Shown here: positions 1 to 9,141 of the stretch, in pieces
How the letters are laid out: each line of letters starts with the position of its first letter
Numbering within the stretch: the first letter of the stretch is position 1
Assembly: GCF_002019735.1 (NCBI RefSeq)
Contig: NZ_KV917378.1
Span: forward strand, 1,824,869-1,888,868
Length of the DNA: 64,000 bases
Direction of reading: 5' to 3'
Source: Salipaludibacillus agaradhaerens
GTDB lineage: Bacteria > Bacillota > Bacilli > Bacillales > Salisediminibacteriaceae
Translations under genes and position numbers: made by a program
Notes under the pieces: generated by a model
Told to the model about the DNA's origin: nothing
The model's database searches: none
Seen by the model: the letters and a program-made list of their open reading frames with translations, nothing else

Positions 1-618
1 TCACTCGTTCCGATCATTATGATCATGTTTTTTATCCCAGGACTTGTCTATGGTCTTGTCACACGTAACATTAAAAATGATAAGGATGTGGCCAATCAAT
101 TATCAGATACGATGGCTTCCATGGGGATGTTTATCGTGCTTGCATTTACCGCAGGTCAGTTTGTGGCCTATTTTGCCGAAACAAACATGGGACTTGTCCT
201 CGGTGTCTATGGGGCTGAAGCACTTGAAGCTGCTAATTTAACAGGGATTCCACTAATACTCGGTTTTATTCTCGTGGCAGGGTTCATTAACTTATTTATC
301 GGAAGTGCTTCAGCGAAATGGGCGATGATGGCGCCTGTGTTTGTGCCAATTATGATGCAGCTCGGTTACTCACCGGAATTGACACAAATGGCTTATCGCG
401 TCGCTGACTCAACGACGAATATTATCTCACCATTAATGACATATTATGCCCTTATTATTGCTTTTGCCCAGAAATATGATAAAAAACTAGGGATTGGAAC
501 GCTCATATCGGTTATGTTCCCTTATACGGTCCTCTTTACAATCGCTTGGACAGTGATGTTAATTCTTTGGATGTACCTCGGTATTGATCTAGGACCAGGT
601 TCACCTATTACGTACTAA
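1..618 (+). CDS. AbgT family transporter, C-terminal part
   Basis: The frame is open from base 1, so only the last 205 codons are in the window and the start lies upstream. The protein is very hydrophobic, with about five membrane segments and the conserved polar stretch GSASAKWAMMAPVFVP followed by RVADSTTNIISPL, typical of the AbgT family (p-aminobenzoyl-glutamate importers or sulfonamide/antimetabolite exporters). It is an integral cytoplasmic-membrane protein driven by an ion gradient. A strong hairpin terminator follows 18 bp after the stop codon. The family call is firm. The substrate cannot be read from the sequence, because AbgT members have been described both as importers and as exporters. 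Confidence 0.9.
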   Translation, partial: SLVPIIMIMFFIPGLVYGLVTRNIKNDKDVANQLSDTMASMGMFIVLAFTAGQFVAYFAETNMGLVLGVYGAEALEAANLTGIPLILGFILVAGFINLFIGSASAKWAMMAPVFVPIMMQLGYSPELTQMAYRVADSTTNIISPLMTYYALIIAFAQKYDKKLGIGTLISVMFPYTVLFTIAWTVMLILWMYLGIDLGPGSPITY

Positions 619-635
619 CATTTCGGTTTGAAAGG

Positions 636-673
636 AAGAAGGTTATCCCATTTTGGTGATAACCTTCTTTATA
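636..673 (+). terminator. Rho-independent terminator of the AbgT-type gene
   Basis: Inverted repeat AAGAAGGTTATC / GATAACCTTCTT with a 10-base loop, followed by TTTAT, just after the AbgT-family stop codon. Confidence 0.8.
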
Positions 674-842
674 ATGAGGCTGCTGACCTTGAATTCAGCA
701 GTAACTCCTCGATTTTCAGCATCAAACTCGATTATTTACGCAACTCTACTCGACTGTTCAGCATTAACCTTTCTTCTTTCAGCATCTACCCTGCTTTTTT
801 ACGCAGCTCTCCTCAGTTTTCCAGCCACCTTCCGTAACTTTT
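674..842. repeat. Degenerate tandem repeat with TGCTGAA / TTCAGCA core
   Basis: Between the AbgT-type terminator and the convergent ecfT gene the sequence repeats the heptamer TTCAGCA, or a near form such as TACGCA, about every 25-30 bases, with intervening words such as ACTCGA and CTCCTC. The same type of array, read on the other strand, lies at 61812-62010. No credible gene overlaps it; the short frames here are products of the repeat. Confidence 0.6.
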
Positions 843-859
843 GAGTGCTTCTCTCTTTA

Positions 860-1642
860 TTAACCAAATTGATGACCAAAAATATTTAAATAGCCGAGAG
901 AATAGGAGACGAAAATGACGAGAAAGAAGACGCCTACAATGCCGCCAAAAAATATCCAATCCTTTTTTCCTACTGTCATATAATGATAATGCGTCCTATC
1001 AGTCGAGCCAGTAAAGCCTTTCGATTCCATCGCAATCGCAACCCGTTCAGCTTTGCGAATGGCATTGGCCATCAACGGAATGGCATAGCGACGAAATTGA
1101 TTAATACGTCCCTTAATCCCTTTAGCTCTTCCCACACCACGGATGCGGTGCGCTTGTTTTAACACTTCAAATTCATGTTTAAAGGTGGGCAAAAAACGAT
1201 AGCCGGCAAGTATGCCATACGTCAGCTTAGGCGGCAACTTGAATTGTTGCATCAAACTAAGCATAAATGCGGTAGAATCTGTCGTTAGAACAAACAATAA
1301 TGATAAAGCAACAAAGCAAAGGGAACGAAGTGCAAGGCTGATCCCAACCATGACACCTCCTGTCGTTACTTCAAACCATAAAAATTCAAATAATAAGGCA
1401 CCATCACTGAACCCATCACTCGTATATAGCACCGTCATCCAAGCAAACCCTAACGCCAGAAAAACAAATGGAGAAAACACAAGCAGCCATTTTTTTAACG
1501 GAATATCACTAAATAAAAACGTAACCGTGATAATAAATAGTAAGTAAGCAAGCGGAGTGAAAATATCAAAACTAAAACTCAGCAGGACACCAGGAATGAG
1601 AATTGCCGTCATTTTAATCGCTGGATTTACCGATGAAATCAT
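860..1642 (-). CDS. ykoC: Energy-coupling factor transmembrane protein (EcfT, YkoC-like)
   Basis: 260-residue integral membrane T component of an ECF transporter, linking the ATPase to the substrate-binding S component. The coupling-helix signature around ILAGYRFLPTFKHEFEVLKQAHRIRGVG is present, followed by a second Ala-Arg-Gly-type stretch (ESKGF), with hydrophobic helices at both ends. I chose the ATG at 1642: it overlaps the upstream ATPase stop as ATGA and has an AGGGGA ribosome site. The longer frame reaching 1726 would bury the ATPase C-terminus. It is the last gene of the ykoFEDC-type operon. By analogy with B. subtilis YkoC it serves hydroxymethylpyrimidine/thiamine uptake. Confidence 0.9.
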   Translation of the reverse strand: MISSVNPAIKMTAILIPGVLLSFSFDIFTPLAYLLFIITVTFLFSDIPLKKWLLVFSPFVFLALGFAWMTVLYTSDGFSDGALLFEFLWFEVTTGGVMVGISLALRSLCFVALSLLFVLTTDSTAFMLSLMQQFKLPPKLTYGILAGYRFLPTFKHEFEVLKQAHRIRGVGRAKGIKGRINQFRRYAIPLMANAIRKAERVAIAMESKGFTGSTDRTHYHYMTVGKKDWIFFGGIVGVFFLVIFVSYSLGYLNIFGHQFG

Positions 1643-3222
1643 ATGACTTCCCCTGCTTTCACTTGCTTTTGCAAACGATGCGGAAGCCGCAGCCGTGCGC
1701 GATAGACGAGCTCGTGATCTGACCATAGCTCTGCTGGTATCCCTTGAAACGCTAGCCGTCCCTCATCCAATACGATAACCCGCTCACTATACATATCCAC
1801 TAGATTCATATCATGTGTCACAAAAACAATCGTCGTTCCGTTTGCTTTCAAATCGAGGATAATTTTCATTAATTCAGTGGTTGTATGGGCATCTTGACCG
1901 AATGTCGGTTCATCAAATAACAACAGCTCAGGTGTCTCATCAAGCATCGTAGCCACACTTAAACGCCTTTTTTGACCGCCACTCAAGGAAAAAGGATTGT
2001 GCCATCGATGATTTTCTAGCTGAAAATGATGAAGAAGTTCTGCCACTTTATTTTCAATATCAGAGGGATTCTGATCGTTAAGCCTCATCCCAAATGCCAA
2101 TTCATCAGCTACAGTATCGGTAATAAATTGATGCTCGGGATTCTGAAAAACAAATCCCATGGCCCGACGCAAATCGCCTTCAGTCCATTCATCAAGCGCT
2201 TTACCAAGAAAAATGACCTTCCCTTGTTTAGGAGATAGTAATCCTGCCATCACTTGAAGAAGTGTCGATTTTCCTGCCCCGTTCTCTCCAACAATCGCGA
2301 TAAACTCACCTTTCCGTAGTGATACGCTCAACTCTGTTAATATCTTTTTTTCTTTTCGATTAAACGTTAAGTTTTCTATCTGCAATATCGCCTCATGGCT
2401 GTCATAGGGATCATTAGCAACTGGACTTTGAACGCTTGCTTTTTCGCACGGTAAATAAATACCTTCAGATTTAAATTGGTCGGCTTCCTCCGTTAGCACG
2501 TCTTTAGGTTTTCCATCTGCAAAGAGACGCCCATTTTTCCCTAAAGCAAGAATACGGTGTGCGAAAGGAAGCCAATCATCTAATTGATGCTCAATGACCA
2601 CAACCGTTAAACGTGTTTTCCGTTGAAGTTCTGCTACGAGCTCAATAAATTCTAGGCTGGAAACTGGGTCCAAATTGGCTGTCGGTTCATCAAGAATAAG
2701 GACGTCCGGTTCCAATAATAAGACAGAAGCTAAGGCAACTTTTTGCTTTTGACCACCAGACAATTCATGAATGGCACGCTTTTTCATGTTAGTTAAACCC
2801 GTTATCTTCAGCACATCGTCCATACGTTTTTTCATCTCACTTCTCGGAATTGAACAGTTTTCCATGGTGAAAGCTAGTTCATTCTCAACCGTCACCATAC
2901 AAAACTGACTTTCTGGATCTTGAAACACAATGCCGATATGCTTGTTTACTACCCCTTTTTCATAGCTTTCCAAAGGGAGACCTCGAAAAAAAATGCTGCC
3001 TTGTTGAAAACCTTCTACCACTTCTGGATACAGGCCATTTAAACTAAGAGCTAGTGTACTTTTTCCAGATCCACTCGCCCCCATTAAAAGAGTCAGCTCA
3101 CCTTCTTCAAGAGTGAAACTAACGTGATCAATAAGAGGCTTCTCGTGATTTTTTTCATAAGCAAATACGAGATCTTCCACACGAATGATCGGATGACGGT
3201 CATCAGGATGCTGATTTTTCAC
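1639..3222 (-). CDS. ykoD: Double ATP-binding subunit of ECF thiamine-precursor transporter (YkoD)
   Basis: 527 residues made of two fused ABC ATPase domains. Domain 1 has Walker A GASGSGKST near residues 48-56, signature LSGGQKQKVALA near 155 and Walker B VLILDEPTANLDP. Domain 2 has Walker A GENGAGKST near 317, signature LSGGQKRRLSVA and Walker B LLLFDEPTFGQD. A fused EcfA pair of about this length is typical of YkoD. It energises uptake together with YkoE (substrate binding) and YkoC (T subunit). Its start overlaps the end of ykoE by 20 bp and its stop overlaps ykoC by 4 bp, so translation is probably coupled. It is controlled by the upstream TPP riboswitch. Confidence 0.93.
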   Translation of the reverse strand: MKNQHPDDRHPIIRVEDLVFAYEKNHEKPLIDHVSFTLEEGELTLLMGASGSGKSTLALSLNGLYPEVVEGFQQGSIFFRGLPLESYEKGVVNKHIGIVFQDPESQFCMVTVENELAFTMENCSIPRSEMKKRMDDVLKITGLTNMKKRAIHELSGGQKQKVALASVLLLEPDVLILDEPTANLDPVSSLEFIELVAELQRKTRLTVVVIEHQLDDWLPFAHRILALGKNGRLFADGKPKDVLTEEADQFKSEGIYLPCEKASVQSPVANDPYDSHEAILQIENLTFNRKEKKILTELSVSLRKGEFIAIVGENGAGKSTLLQVMAGLLSPKQGKVIFLGKALDEWTEGDLRRAMGFVFQNPEHQFITDTVADELAFGMRLNDQNPSDIENKVAELLHHFQLENHRWHNPFSLSGGQKRRLSVATMLDETPELLLFDEPTFGQDAHTTTELMKIILDLKANGTTIVFVTHDMNLVDMYSERVIVLDEGRLAFQGIPAELWSDHELVYRARLRLPHRLQKQVKAGEVI

Positions 3223-3808
3223 GTTTTTCCTGACGCTCCTTTCCTAACGCATATCCTCGTAAAACCCCGGTTTGTGCCAATTGATCACTGATATATTTCC
3301 CAAGAACACCAGCGAGTAGCGCTCCACTTAATATTCTTACAGCCAGTGTCGCTACTATGAGACCCGGAGTAAGTGCGGCTAATCCGGAAGAAAACCATCC
3401 CCATGCATAACTAAATACTGCTGCAGACATCCCTGCAAGCACAAGAATATGAAGCGAGAAGTTACGATAACGCGTAGCGAGGAATACGATCTCTGCTCCA
3501 ATCCCTTGAATCGCTGCAGATATAATTAATCTCGGACCAGCTGGACTTCCGATTAATACTTGCACAGTTCCTGCAATTAATTCTGACCAAAAGGCGGCTC
3601 CTGGTTTACGAATGACATATGCTGCGATGATCGACACGATAAACCAAATGCCAAAAATGATTTCGTAGCCAAATGGCGCGAGACCAAAAGGGGTTAAAAA
3701 GTTTCGCAACCCTTGCCCGAAAAAATAAAACAGAAGATAAATGACAGCGAAAACAACGCCAAAGATCGACATTAATACGATTTCTTTCAACTTCCATTGC
3801 TTCATCAT
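3203..3808 (-). CDS. ykoE: ECF transporter S component YkoE (HMP/thiamine)
   Basis: 201-residue membrane protein with about six helices and the conserved FLTPFGLAPFGYEIIFGIWFIVS segment of the YkoE family, which binds hydroxymethylpyrimidine or thiamine as the S component of an ECF transporter. It ends in a basic tail (RQEKREK) that overlaps the start of the ykoD ATPase. Placement between ykoF and ykoD, all downstream of a TPP riboswitch, matches the B. subtilis ykoFEDC operon. Confidence 0.92.
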   Translation of the reverse strand: MMKQWKLKEIVLMSIFGVVFAVIYLLFYFFGQGLRNFLTPFGLAPFGYEIIFGIWFIVSIIAAYVIRKPGAAFWSELIAGTVQVLIGSPAGPRLIISAAIQGIGAEIVFLATRYRNFSLHILVLAGMSAAVFSYAWGWFSSGLAALTPGLIVATLAVRILSGALLAGVLGKYISDQLAQTGVLRGYALGKERQEKREKSAS

Positions 3809-3821
3809 ACGTAGTGCCCTC

Positions 3822-4424
3822 CTACATGTCTTTTTTTGATGGACTATTGGCTGAGATGGCTACCGTCATGGTCACATGACTTCTATCTGATGTTTTCGAT
3901 GTGTTCGTGAATGCCTCTTCCAACGTACGAAAGACGTCATTTGCATCACCGTCTAATCGGCTCGCATAATGAACCCCTTTTGTGAAAGTGCCATGCTTTT
4001 CGGCAACCTGTACTTGATCAGCGATGATTTGCATGTAATCTGGATTGTTCATAGGATAAAGGGCGAATTGTGAAGCGGCAGTCACCTTTTCAGCTTGGGA
4101 TTTCTCTTCATTCATCCGCCTATCATCCTGTGACATATACGTGTCTCCTTCTGAGTCTCCCGGACATCCAATTGAAAAAGTCCCGTTGAAGACAACATGA
4201 ACCCCTGTTTTCGCCGCATGAATAAAAATAGCCTTAGCTACATCAAACACATGCTCACTACGACCGCGAATACACGTGCTTACATCATCGGTGTATTGCC
4301 ACACTTTAGATGTATCCACTTCCTCCAATGCTCCTTTAATGACATCCACGAAATTGTCTGTCATAGGGTATACTGAAAATCGACACCCTACAATTCTGCT
4401 CGTTCCACAACTTAACCCCTGCAT
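3822..4424 (-). CDS. ykoF: Thiamine/HMP-binding protein YkoF
   Basis: 200 residues from the ATG at 4424, which has TAGGAGG nine bases upstream; this gives the same length as B. subtilis YkoF. The longer frame to 4472 lacks a comparable ribosome site. The protein has two related ferredoxin-like halves, one starting CGTSRIVGCRFSVYPMTDNFVDVI and the other SQFALYPMNNPDYMQIIADQV. This matches the tandem ACT-like fold of YkoF, a soluble protein that binds thiamine or its pyrimidine moiety. It is the first gene of the ykoFEDC operon, just downstream of the TPP riboswitch and its terminator. Confidence 0.92.
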   Translation of the reverse strand: MQGLSCGTSRIVGCRFSVYPMTDNFVDVIKGALEEVDTSKVWQYTDDVSTCIRGRSEHVFDVAKAIFIHAAKTGVHVVFNGTFSIGCPGDSEGDTYMSQDDRRMNEEKSQAEKVTAASQFALYPMNNPDYMQIIADQVQVAEKHGTFTKGVHYASRLDGDANDVFRTLEEAFTNTSKTSDRSHVTMTVAISANSPSKKDM

Positions 4425-4509
4425 AATAAATGGCCTCCTACATATTTTCATTATATGATCACCGCGCCTCACTGAAGCGTCACTTTTAGTCTATGAGTCT
4501 CGCACAAAT

Positions 4510-4542
4510 AAAAAACGCACCTTCCTAATAAGGAAGATGCAG
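4510..4542 (-). terminator. Terminator of the TPP riboswitch expression platform
   Basis: On the minus strand, GCATCTTCC / GGAAGGTGC (one wobble pair, loop TTATTA) is followed by GTTTTTTA. It lies between the TPP aptamer and ykoF, as expected for transcription attenuation when TPP is bound. Confidence 0.85.
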
Positions 4543-4582
4543 TTACGTCCATGTAATAAAAGCCCCTTTAATAACCAGGCTA

Positions 4583-4686
4583 CATGTGTGTACCTGCACT
4601 TCCCCACGCTGGTATTATCCAGATCGGGTTCAAAGGGTTAACAGGACTTACACCTGTCTCTCAGCTAAAGCGCCCCTAGTGCGAAC
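4583..4686 (-). ncRNA. TPP riboswitch (THI element)
   Basis: Read on the minus strand, the aptamer contains the conserved blocks in order: AGGGGCGC near 4675, CTGAGA near 4660, ACCCTTTGAACCCGATCTGG near 4628, and ATAATACCAGCGTGGGGAAG near 4600. These are the thi-box landmarks. A terminator follows at 4542-4510 and the thiamine-precursor transporter gene ykoF starts at 4424, so the element should switch off ykoFEDC when thiamine pyrophosphate is abundant. Confidence 0.95.
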
Positions 4687-4904
4687 ACGGCTATCATATT
4701 GTCTTCTATTGTACTGACCTTTCCGGTAATTGTAAACACCTACAGATAGAAAATAAATTGTATCTTTCAAAGATAATTAAATGAAGATACTGAGACAAAC
4801 GTAACGTGATTCGCTTTTAAAGTGAACAACAATATAGCATGTTCATGACTGTTCTTCCCCATTTGATTTGGATTCCTCTATTTCATGTGTTAAGCCGGCT
4901 ACGT

Positions 4905-4942
4905 AAAAAGCACCTGCCCCATTATAAAGGCAAGCACTTTAT
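4905..4942 (-). terminator. Terminator of the ectoine hydroxylase gene
   Basis: The minus strand carries AGTGCTTGCC / GGCAGGTGCT (several G-U pairs) followed by TTTTTACG, starting 9 bases after the stop codon of the ectD-like gene. Confidence 0.75.
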
Positions 4943-4950
4943 GACGCTAT

Positions 4951-5880
4951 TTAATATTTACGTGAGTAGTTTAAACTTTTGGCTGGTTCAATTGGTTTGA
5001 CATTATCCCTATTAGCTAAAAATTCAGGACGAGGTTCCGTACCACCGAACGGCTTTTCTAGCTTATTTTTAATAGAGTTATAGACGAAGAAGACGTTACT
5101 CCGTGGATACGGTGAAATATTACCGGCAGACCCATGCATCGTATTACATTCAAATAATAAAACGGAGCCTGCCGGGCCAGTAGCACGATCAATTTGACCG
5201 CCAGCTTGTTTAACGAGCCATTCCATACTTTTATTGTCTGGAACGCCTACTTCTTGTTTTTGCAATGACGATTTATAATTATCTTCAGGTGTTTCTCCTG
5301 ATGTGGAGACGTACCACTTATGGGAACCAGGTATAAGCATAAGGGGCCCGTTATACTCATAATTATCTGTTAAAATGATGGAGCAACTTAATGCGCGCAT
5401 TCGCGGCATCCCATCTTCCATATGCCAAGTTTCAAAGTCTGAATGCCAATAAAACTCTTTTCCTTTAAAGCCTGGCTTGAAATTTATTCGCGATTGGTTA
5501 ATATACACTTGACTGCCAAGAATCTGTTCACAAATTTTAACGAGCCGTTCATTTTGAGATAGCTTCTCAAAAAAACCTCCGTCTTTATGAACTTCAAATA
5601 TGGAACGAATTTCATTACTGCTCGGTTCTTTTATCACCTCATCAGAGTCGCGATGACGGTTTTGGTCCATCGTATACTGAAGCTCTTGCTTCATCATATT
5701 TAGCTGGTCATCATCAAAGAATTTTTCCAACATAATATAGCCATTTTGGTCGTAAAAGTTCAACTCTTTTCGCGACAAAGGACCTTCCTCATACGCTTTT
5801 TCGTTATGGATAACAGGATCTTTCCTTTCAAAAATAGATGCCTTCTCATTTAATCTAGATGGATATAAATCTTGTACCAT
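4951..5880 (-). CDS. ectD: Ectoine hydroxylase (EctD)
   Basis: 309-residue Fe(II)/2-oxoglutarate dioxygenase that converts the compatible solute ectoine to 5-hydroxyectoine in the cytoplasm. The family signature FYWHSDFETWHMEDGMP is present. His146 and Asp148 in it, with His249 in the NTMHGSAGN segment, form the iron triad, and Arg260 (PRSN) would bind 2-oxoglutarate. I start at the ATG at 5880, ten bases after AGGAGG; the ATG at 5889 is only one base from that site, too close to use. No ectABC genes are adjacent, so ectoine must be made from another locus or imported. A terminator follows. Transcription is probably osmotically controlled, but no promoter was recognised. Confidence 0.93.
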   Translation of the reverse strand: MVQDLYPSRLNEKASIFERKDPVIHNEKAYEEGPLSRKELNFYDQNGYIMLEKFFDDDQLNMMKQELQYTMDQNRHRDSDEVIKEPSSNEIRSIFEVHKDGGFFEKLSQNERLVKICEQILGSQVYINQSRINFKPGFKGKEFYWHSDFETWHMEDGMPRMRALSCSIILTDNYEYNGPLMLIPGSHKWYVSTSGETPEDNYKSSLQKQEVGVPDNKSMEWLVKQAGGQIDRATGPAGSVLLFECNTMHGSAGNISPYPRSNVFFVYNSIKNKLEKPFGGTEPRPEFLANRDNVKPIEPAKSLNYSRKY

Positions 5881-6387
5881 ATCACACATACCTCCTATAA
5901 ATTCTTTTAATATCACATACTGACTGAATTTGAGATAAGGTGCTATTCTTTATACAGACATAATGCTTTGTGGCTCACAATCCGATGTGTCATACCGGAT
6001 CAATCCTCCAATCTAATTGTCAGACTATTAGGATTTCTCCATACATCCTCTCTCGTTCCACTTATAACTTATATAAAACATTTAACTTTAAAAATGAGAC
6101 TTACGTCATATAATTAGAGACTAGAAATAATATTATCTAGTTATTTTCACGAGGCGTTATCGACTATTAACATGACTATTGTCTGACAAATCTTCAACTT
6201 TTCCTATTTGAAAACATCTAAAAGAAAATATACACTTCCAAACTTACACGCACACGCATATGTCTTAGGATGAGATAATGCTGCTTAATAGTTCTTAATA
6301 CTAACGCCCCTTTTCATTATTCCTGCTCATTGCCAATTCGATTAGAAGAAGATTTAAGCACAGTCTATCGACATAAATATGTAATAA
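5881..6387. other. Intergenic region without recognised gene
   Basis: About 500 AT-rich bases between ectD and the clpE terminator. It must contain the ectD promoter, but no clear -35/-10 pair, long frame or repeat was identified. Confidence 0.5.
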
Positions 6388-6428
6388 CAACGCCCTGAAT
6401 CCATTGCCATACTGGAATCAGGGCGTTT
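6388..6428 (-). terminator. Probable terminator downstream of clpE
   Basis: Inverted repeat CGCCCTGAATCCA / TGGAATCAGGGCG (one mismatch). On the minus strand it is followed by TTGTTATTAC, a weak U-rich tail, about 100 bases after the clpE stop codon. Confidence 0.6.
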
Positions 6429-6529
6429 CCTATAGTTTAGATAACTTATGGAAAAAGAAACTTCTCAACTTTAGTCAGTTGTAACAACTCGTTTTCTTTT
6501 CTCCTTGTCTTCCACTGGGTGCTGCGCTA

Positions 6530-8638
6530 TTAAACACTCACACTAATTTCACCATTTTCCACGGTCACAGAGATGTTGGTAATGGCATCGTCCTCAAGAA
6601 TTAAATCGGTGAGGCGGTCTTCCACTTGATCCTGTAAAGTGCGACGTAAAGGGCGCGCACCGAATGACGGGTGATAACCTAAATCTGCAAGCTTTTCTTT
6701 TGCTTCTGCTGAGACGTGAAGCGTCCTATTCTGCTCCGTTAATGTCGTTTGTAATTCGTCGAGCATGAGATCTACAATCATCATTAAATGGTCTTTCTCC
6801 AACTGTTTAAACTCAATAATCGCATCAAATCTATTAAGAAATTCTGGCTTAAAATAAGATGAGAGTGAGTCTAATAGAGAGGTTTGATTTAACGCTTCAT
6901 TTGCTCCAAAACCGACTGTCACTTTTTTAGAACCAACACCGGCATTGCTTGTCATGATAATCACAGTGTCTTTAAAACTCACTGTCCGTCCTTGACTGTC
7001 AGTGAGACGGCCGTCCTCCATTATTTGCAAAAAGGCGTGTTGCACATCTGGATGGGCTTTTTCAATTTCATCCAGTAAGATAATGGAGTAAGGGTTTCTG
7101 CGAACTTTTTCTGTTAACTGCCCGGCTTCTTCATGTCCAACATAACCAGGAGGTGAACCGATTAATTTAGACACGGCATGTTTCTCCATATATTCACTCA
7201 TGTCAAGACGGATCATCGCCTCTTTTGAGCCAAAGAGCTCTTCTGCTAATGATTTTGTCAATTCGGTTTTCCCCACGCCTGTAGGGCCAACGAATAGAAA
7301 TGAGCCAATGGGACGATGTTTTGCTTTCAAGCCTGCGCGTGATCTTCGGACAGCTTTAGCTACTTTTTTCACAGCTTCTTCTTGACCGATCACTTTTTTA
7401 TTTAGATTATCTACTAAGCTCTTCATTTTCGAAGCTTCAGTTTCTTGGAGTTTCCCTACTGGAATGCCTGTTTTTTTCTCAATAATGGCTTGAATTTGTG
7501 AGACGTCAACAACTGCTTTTGTATCTGTGTTTTTATTAAGTTGCTTTACAAGACGTTCTTCTTCATCCCGTAATTTAGCTGCTTGTTCATAATTTTCTTC
7601 TTTTAGTACAAGTTCTTTTTCTTTCATGATCTCATTAAGTCGTTGGTCAACCTCTCCTTGAGGTTGAGCTCCCGAAACAAGATTGGCTTTTGATCCCGCT
7701 TCATCAAGTAAATCGATCGCTTTGTCAGGTAGGAAACGATCTTGGATGTAACGATGTGACAGGTTCACACAAGCGGTAATAGCTTCAGCCGTATAGGAAA
7801 CTTGATGGTAATCCTCATACTTCGCTTGAATCCCTTTCAAAATCGCTTCTGCTTCTTCAAGTGCAGGCTCATGCACCATCACAGGTTGAAAGCGCCGTTC
7901 AAGTGCCGCATCTTTTTCAATCGTTCGATATTCCTTTAAGGTTGTCGCTCCCACAACTTGTAATTCACCTCGTGCAAGTGCCGGTTTAAGAATGTTCCCT
8001 GCATCCATCGCTCCTTCTGCTGACCCTGCACCAACGACCTGATGGATTTCATCAATGAATAAAATAACATTTTTACGCTGTTGTAATTCAGCAATTAATT
8101 GTTTTAAACGCTCTTCAAATTGTCCTCGTATACCTGTGTTAGCAACGAGAGATGCCACATCAAGTAGATAGACCTCTTTATTTAGTAGTTTAGCAGGGAC
8201 GTTTCCTTCACTTATTTTAAGGGCAAGCCCTTCAACGATCGCAGTTTTTCCAACTCCAGGCTCTCCGATAAGCACTGGATTATTTTTATTACGACGGTTA
8301 AGAATTTCAATCACACGCTCTACTTCTTCATCTCGTCCAATGACCGGGTCGATTAATCCTGTTTTTGCTGCATGGGTCACATTTTGACCTAGCTGATCAA
8401 GCACTCCCCCTCCACGGTTAGCTTGTTGCTCATCATATTGGTTAGCATTCATATTTGAAAAGCCAAATTGGTTAAATAAATCGTGTGGCATACCTCCTCC
8501 AAAATGGGATGGTATTTTATTTTCCGCCTGTAGCTTTTCAAAACACACACGGCATAAACGAAGCTGATGTTTCTCCTGATTCACCTGAATGTTCAATCCA
8601 ACAGTAGCTCGCCTTTCTTGACATTGTTGACACATCAT
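6530..8638 (-). CDS. clpE: ATP-dependent Clp protease ATP-binding subunit ClpE
   Basis: 702 residues, close to the roughly 700 of B. subtilis ClpE. The N-terminal zinc finger (Cys3, Cys6, Cys29, Cys32) distinguishes ClpE from ClpC. Two AAA+ modules follow: Walker A GEPGVGKT at 125-132 with Walker [10 protein letters not shown], and Walker [11 protein letters not shown] with Walker [13 protein letters not shown]. Between them a UVR-type coiled segment ([14 protein letters not shown]) is visible. The protein unfolds substrates for ClpP and counteracts protein damage in heat or stress. AGGAGG lies 8 bases before the ATG. The promoter is overlapped by CtsR operators, so the gene belongs to the class III heat-shock regulon. 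Confidence 0.96.
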   Translation of the reverse strand: MMCQQCQERRATVGLNIQVNQEKHQLRLCRVCFEKLQAENKIPSHFGGGMPHDLFNQFGFSNMNANQYDEQQANRGGGVLDQLGQNVTHAAKTGLIDPVIGRDEEVERVIEILNRRNKNNPVLIGEPGVGKTAIVEGLALKISEGNVPAKLLNKEVYLLDVASLVANTGIRGQFEERLKQLIAELQQRKNVILFIDEIHQVVGAGSAEGAMDAGNILKPALARGELQVVGATTLKEYRTIEKDAALERRFQPVMVHEPALEEAEAILKGIQAKYEDYHQVSYTAEAITACVNLSHRYIQDRFLPDKAIDLLDEAGSKANLVSGAQPQGEVDQRLNEIMKEKELVLKEENYEQAAKLRDEEERLVKQLNKNTDTKAVVDVSQIQAIIEKKTGIPVGKLQETEASKMKSLVDNLNKKVIGQEEAVKKVAKAVRRSRAGLKAKHRPIGSFLFVGPTGVGKTELTKSLAEELFGSKEAMIRLDMSEYMEKHAVSKLIGSPPGYVGHEEAGQLTEKVRRNPYSIILLDEIEKAHPDVQHAFLQIMEDGRLTDSQGRTVSFKDTVIIMTSNAGVGSKKVTVGFGANEALNQTSLLDSLSSYFKPEFLNRFDAIIEFKQLEKDHLMMIVDLMLDELQTTLTEQNRTLHVSAEAKEKLADLGYHPSFGARPLRRTLQDQVEDRLTDLILEDDAITNISVTVENGEISVSV

Positions 8639-8652
8639 AGATATAACCTCCT

Positions 8653-8675
8653 TTTGACTTTGACTATCTTTGACC
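8653..8675 (-). promoter_or_regulatory. Downstream CtsR operator of clpE (three overlapping heptads)
   Basis: On the minus strand GGTCAAAGATAGTCAAAGTCAAA reads as a full CtsR direct repeat (GGTCAAA-3 nt-AGTCAAA at 8659-8675) plus a further AGTCAAA heptad at 8653-8659. It sits between the promoter and the ribosome site, so bound CtsR would block early elongation or initiation. Confidence 0.85.
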
Positions 8676-8685
8676 TTTTAACACT

Positions 8686-8714
8686 ATTATAGTTTGACCT
8701 TTTTTGACTTTCAA
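8686..8714 (-). promoter_or_regulatory. clpE sigma-A promoter with overlapping CtsR box
   Basis: -35 TTGAAA (8709-8714), 17-bp spacer, -10 TATAAT (8686-8691). The spacer contains AGTCAAA-3 nt-GGTCAAA (8693-8709), a consensus CtsR operator, so repression by steric block is expected. With the downstream heptads this makes five heptads, the number reported for B. subtilis clpE. Confidence 0.9.
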
Positions 8715-8892
8715 GTCTTTTGCTTAAAAAATGTTATGAAAGGTCATTATAGTGATCATCGCAAGATCGTGTCGATAATTGCAGTTTATGTAGCTAATAT
8801 TTTGCCAAAAAAAGAAGCTTCCGTGACGGCATGCCGACATGTTTTTTTAAAATAATGACTAGCTAGATGCAGGCGTTGAAAGGCACTACATG

Positions 8893-8930
8893 AAAAAGCG
8901 AGACAAGGATTCAAATCCTGTCTCGCTTCA
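8893..8930 (-). terminator. Terminator after the small zinc-ribbon membrane protein gene
   Basis: GCGAGACAGGAT / ATCCTTGTCTCGC hairpin followed on the minus strand by TTTTTCATG, 20 bases past the stop at 8950. Confidence 0.8.
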
Positions 8931-8949
8931 AAGTATCCCTAATCTAGTT

Positions 8950-9141
8950 TCATCTCGCTATAAAGGCTTTACATTGAGGACATAATGATTTCATGTAGTC
9001 TTCAGGGATGATAACGTCGCATTGGTCACAGTGATGTTTTGAACTCTCATCAATTGATTTTTTAGTGTTTGATTTAATAATAAAGCTGATCACAATGGCC
9101 AAAACAGCTACAACAAGTACAATCGTTAATGCCGTCATCAT
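8950..9141 (-). CDS. Small membrane protein with C-terminal zinc ribbon
   Basis: 63 residues. An N-terminal hydrophobic helix (about residues 3-22, ALTIVLVVAVLAIVISFII) is followed by a basic stretch and then HHCDQCDVIIPEDYMKSLCPQCKAF, two CxxC pairs that would form a zinc ribbon in the cytoplasm. GGGAG precedes the tandem ATGs and a terminator follows directly, supporting a real monocistronic gene. The function is unknown; no named family was recognised. A role in membrane-associated regulation or protein quality control is possible but not shown. Confidence 0.65.
   Translation of the reverse strand: MMTALTIVLVVAVLAIVISFIIKSNTKKSIDESSKHHCDQCDVIIPEDYMKSLCPQCKAFIAR

Noticed and set aside
628-844. 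Two overlapping short frames after the AbgT-type gene
   Set aside because: They cover a terminator and a degenerate tandem repeat; no coding signature.
1643-1726. N-terminal extension of EcfT
   Set aside because: It lies inside the ATPase gene in another frame, while ATG 1642 has a ribosome site and the typical ATGA overlap.
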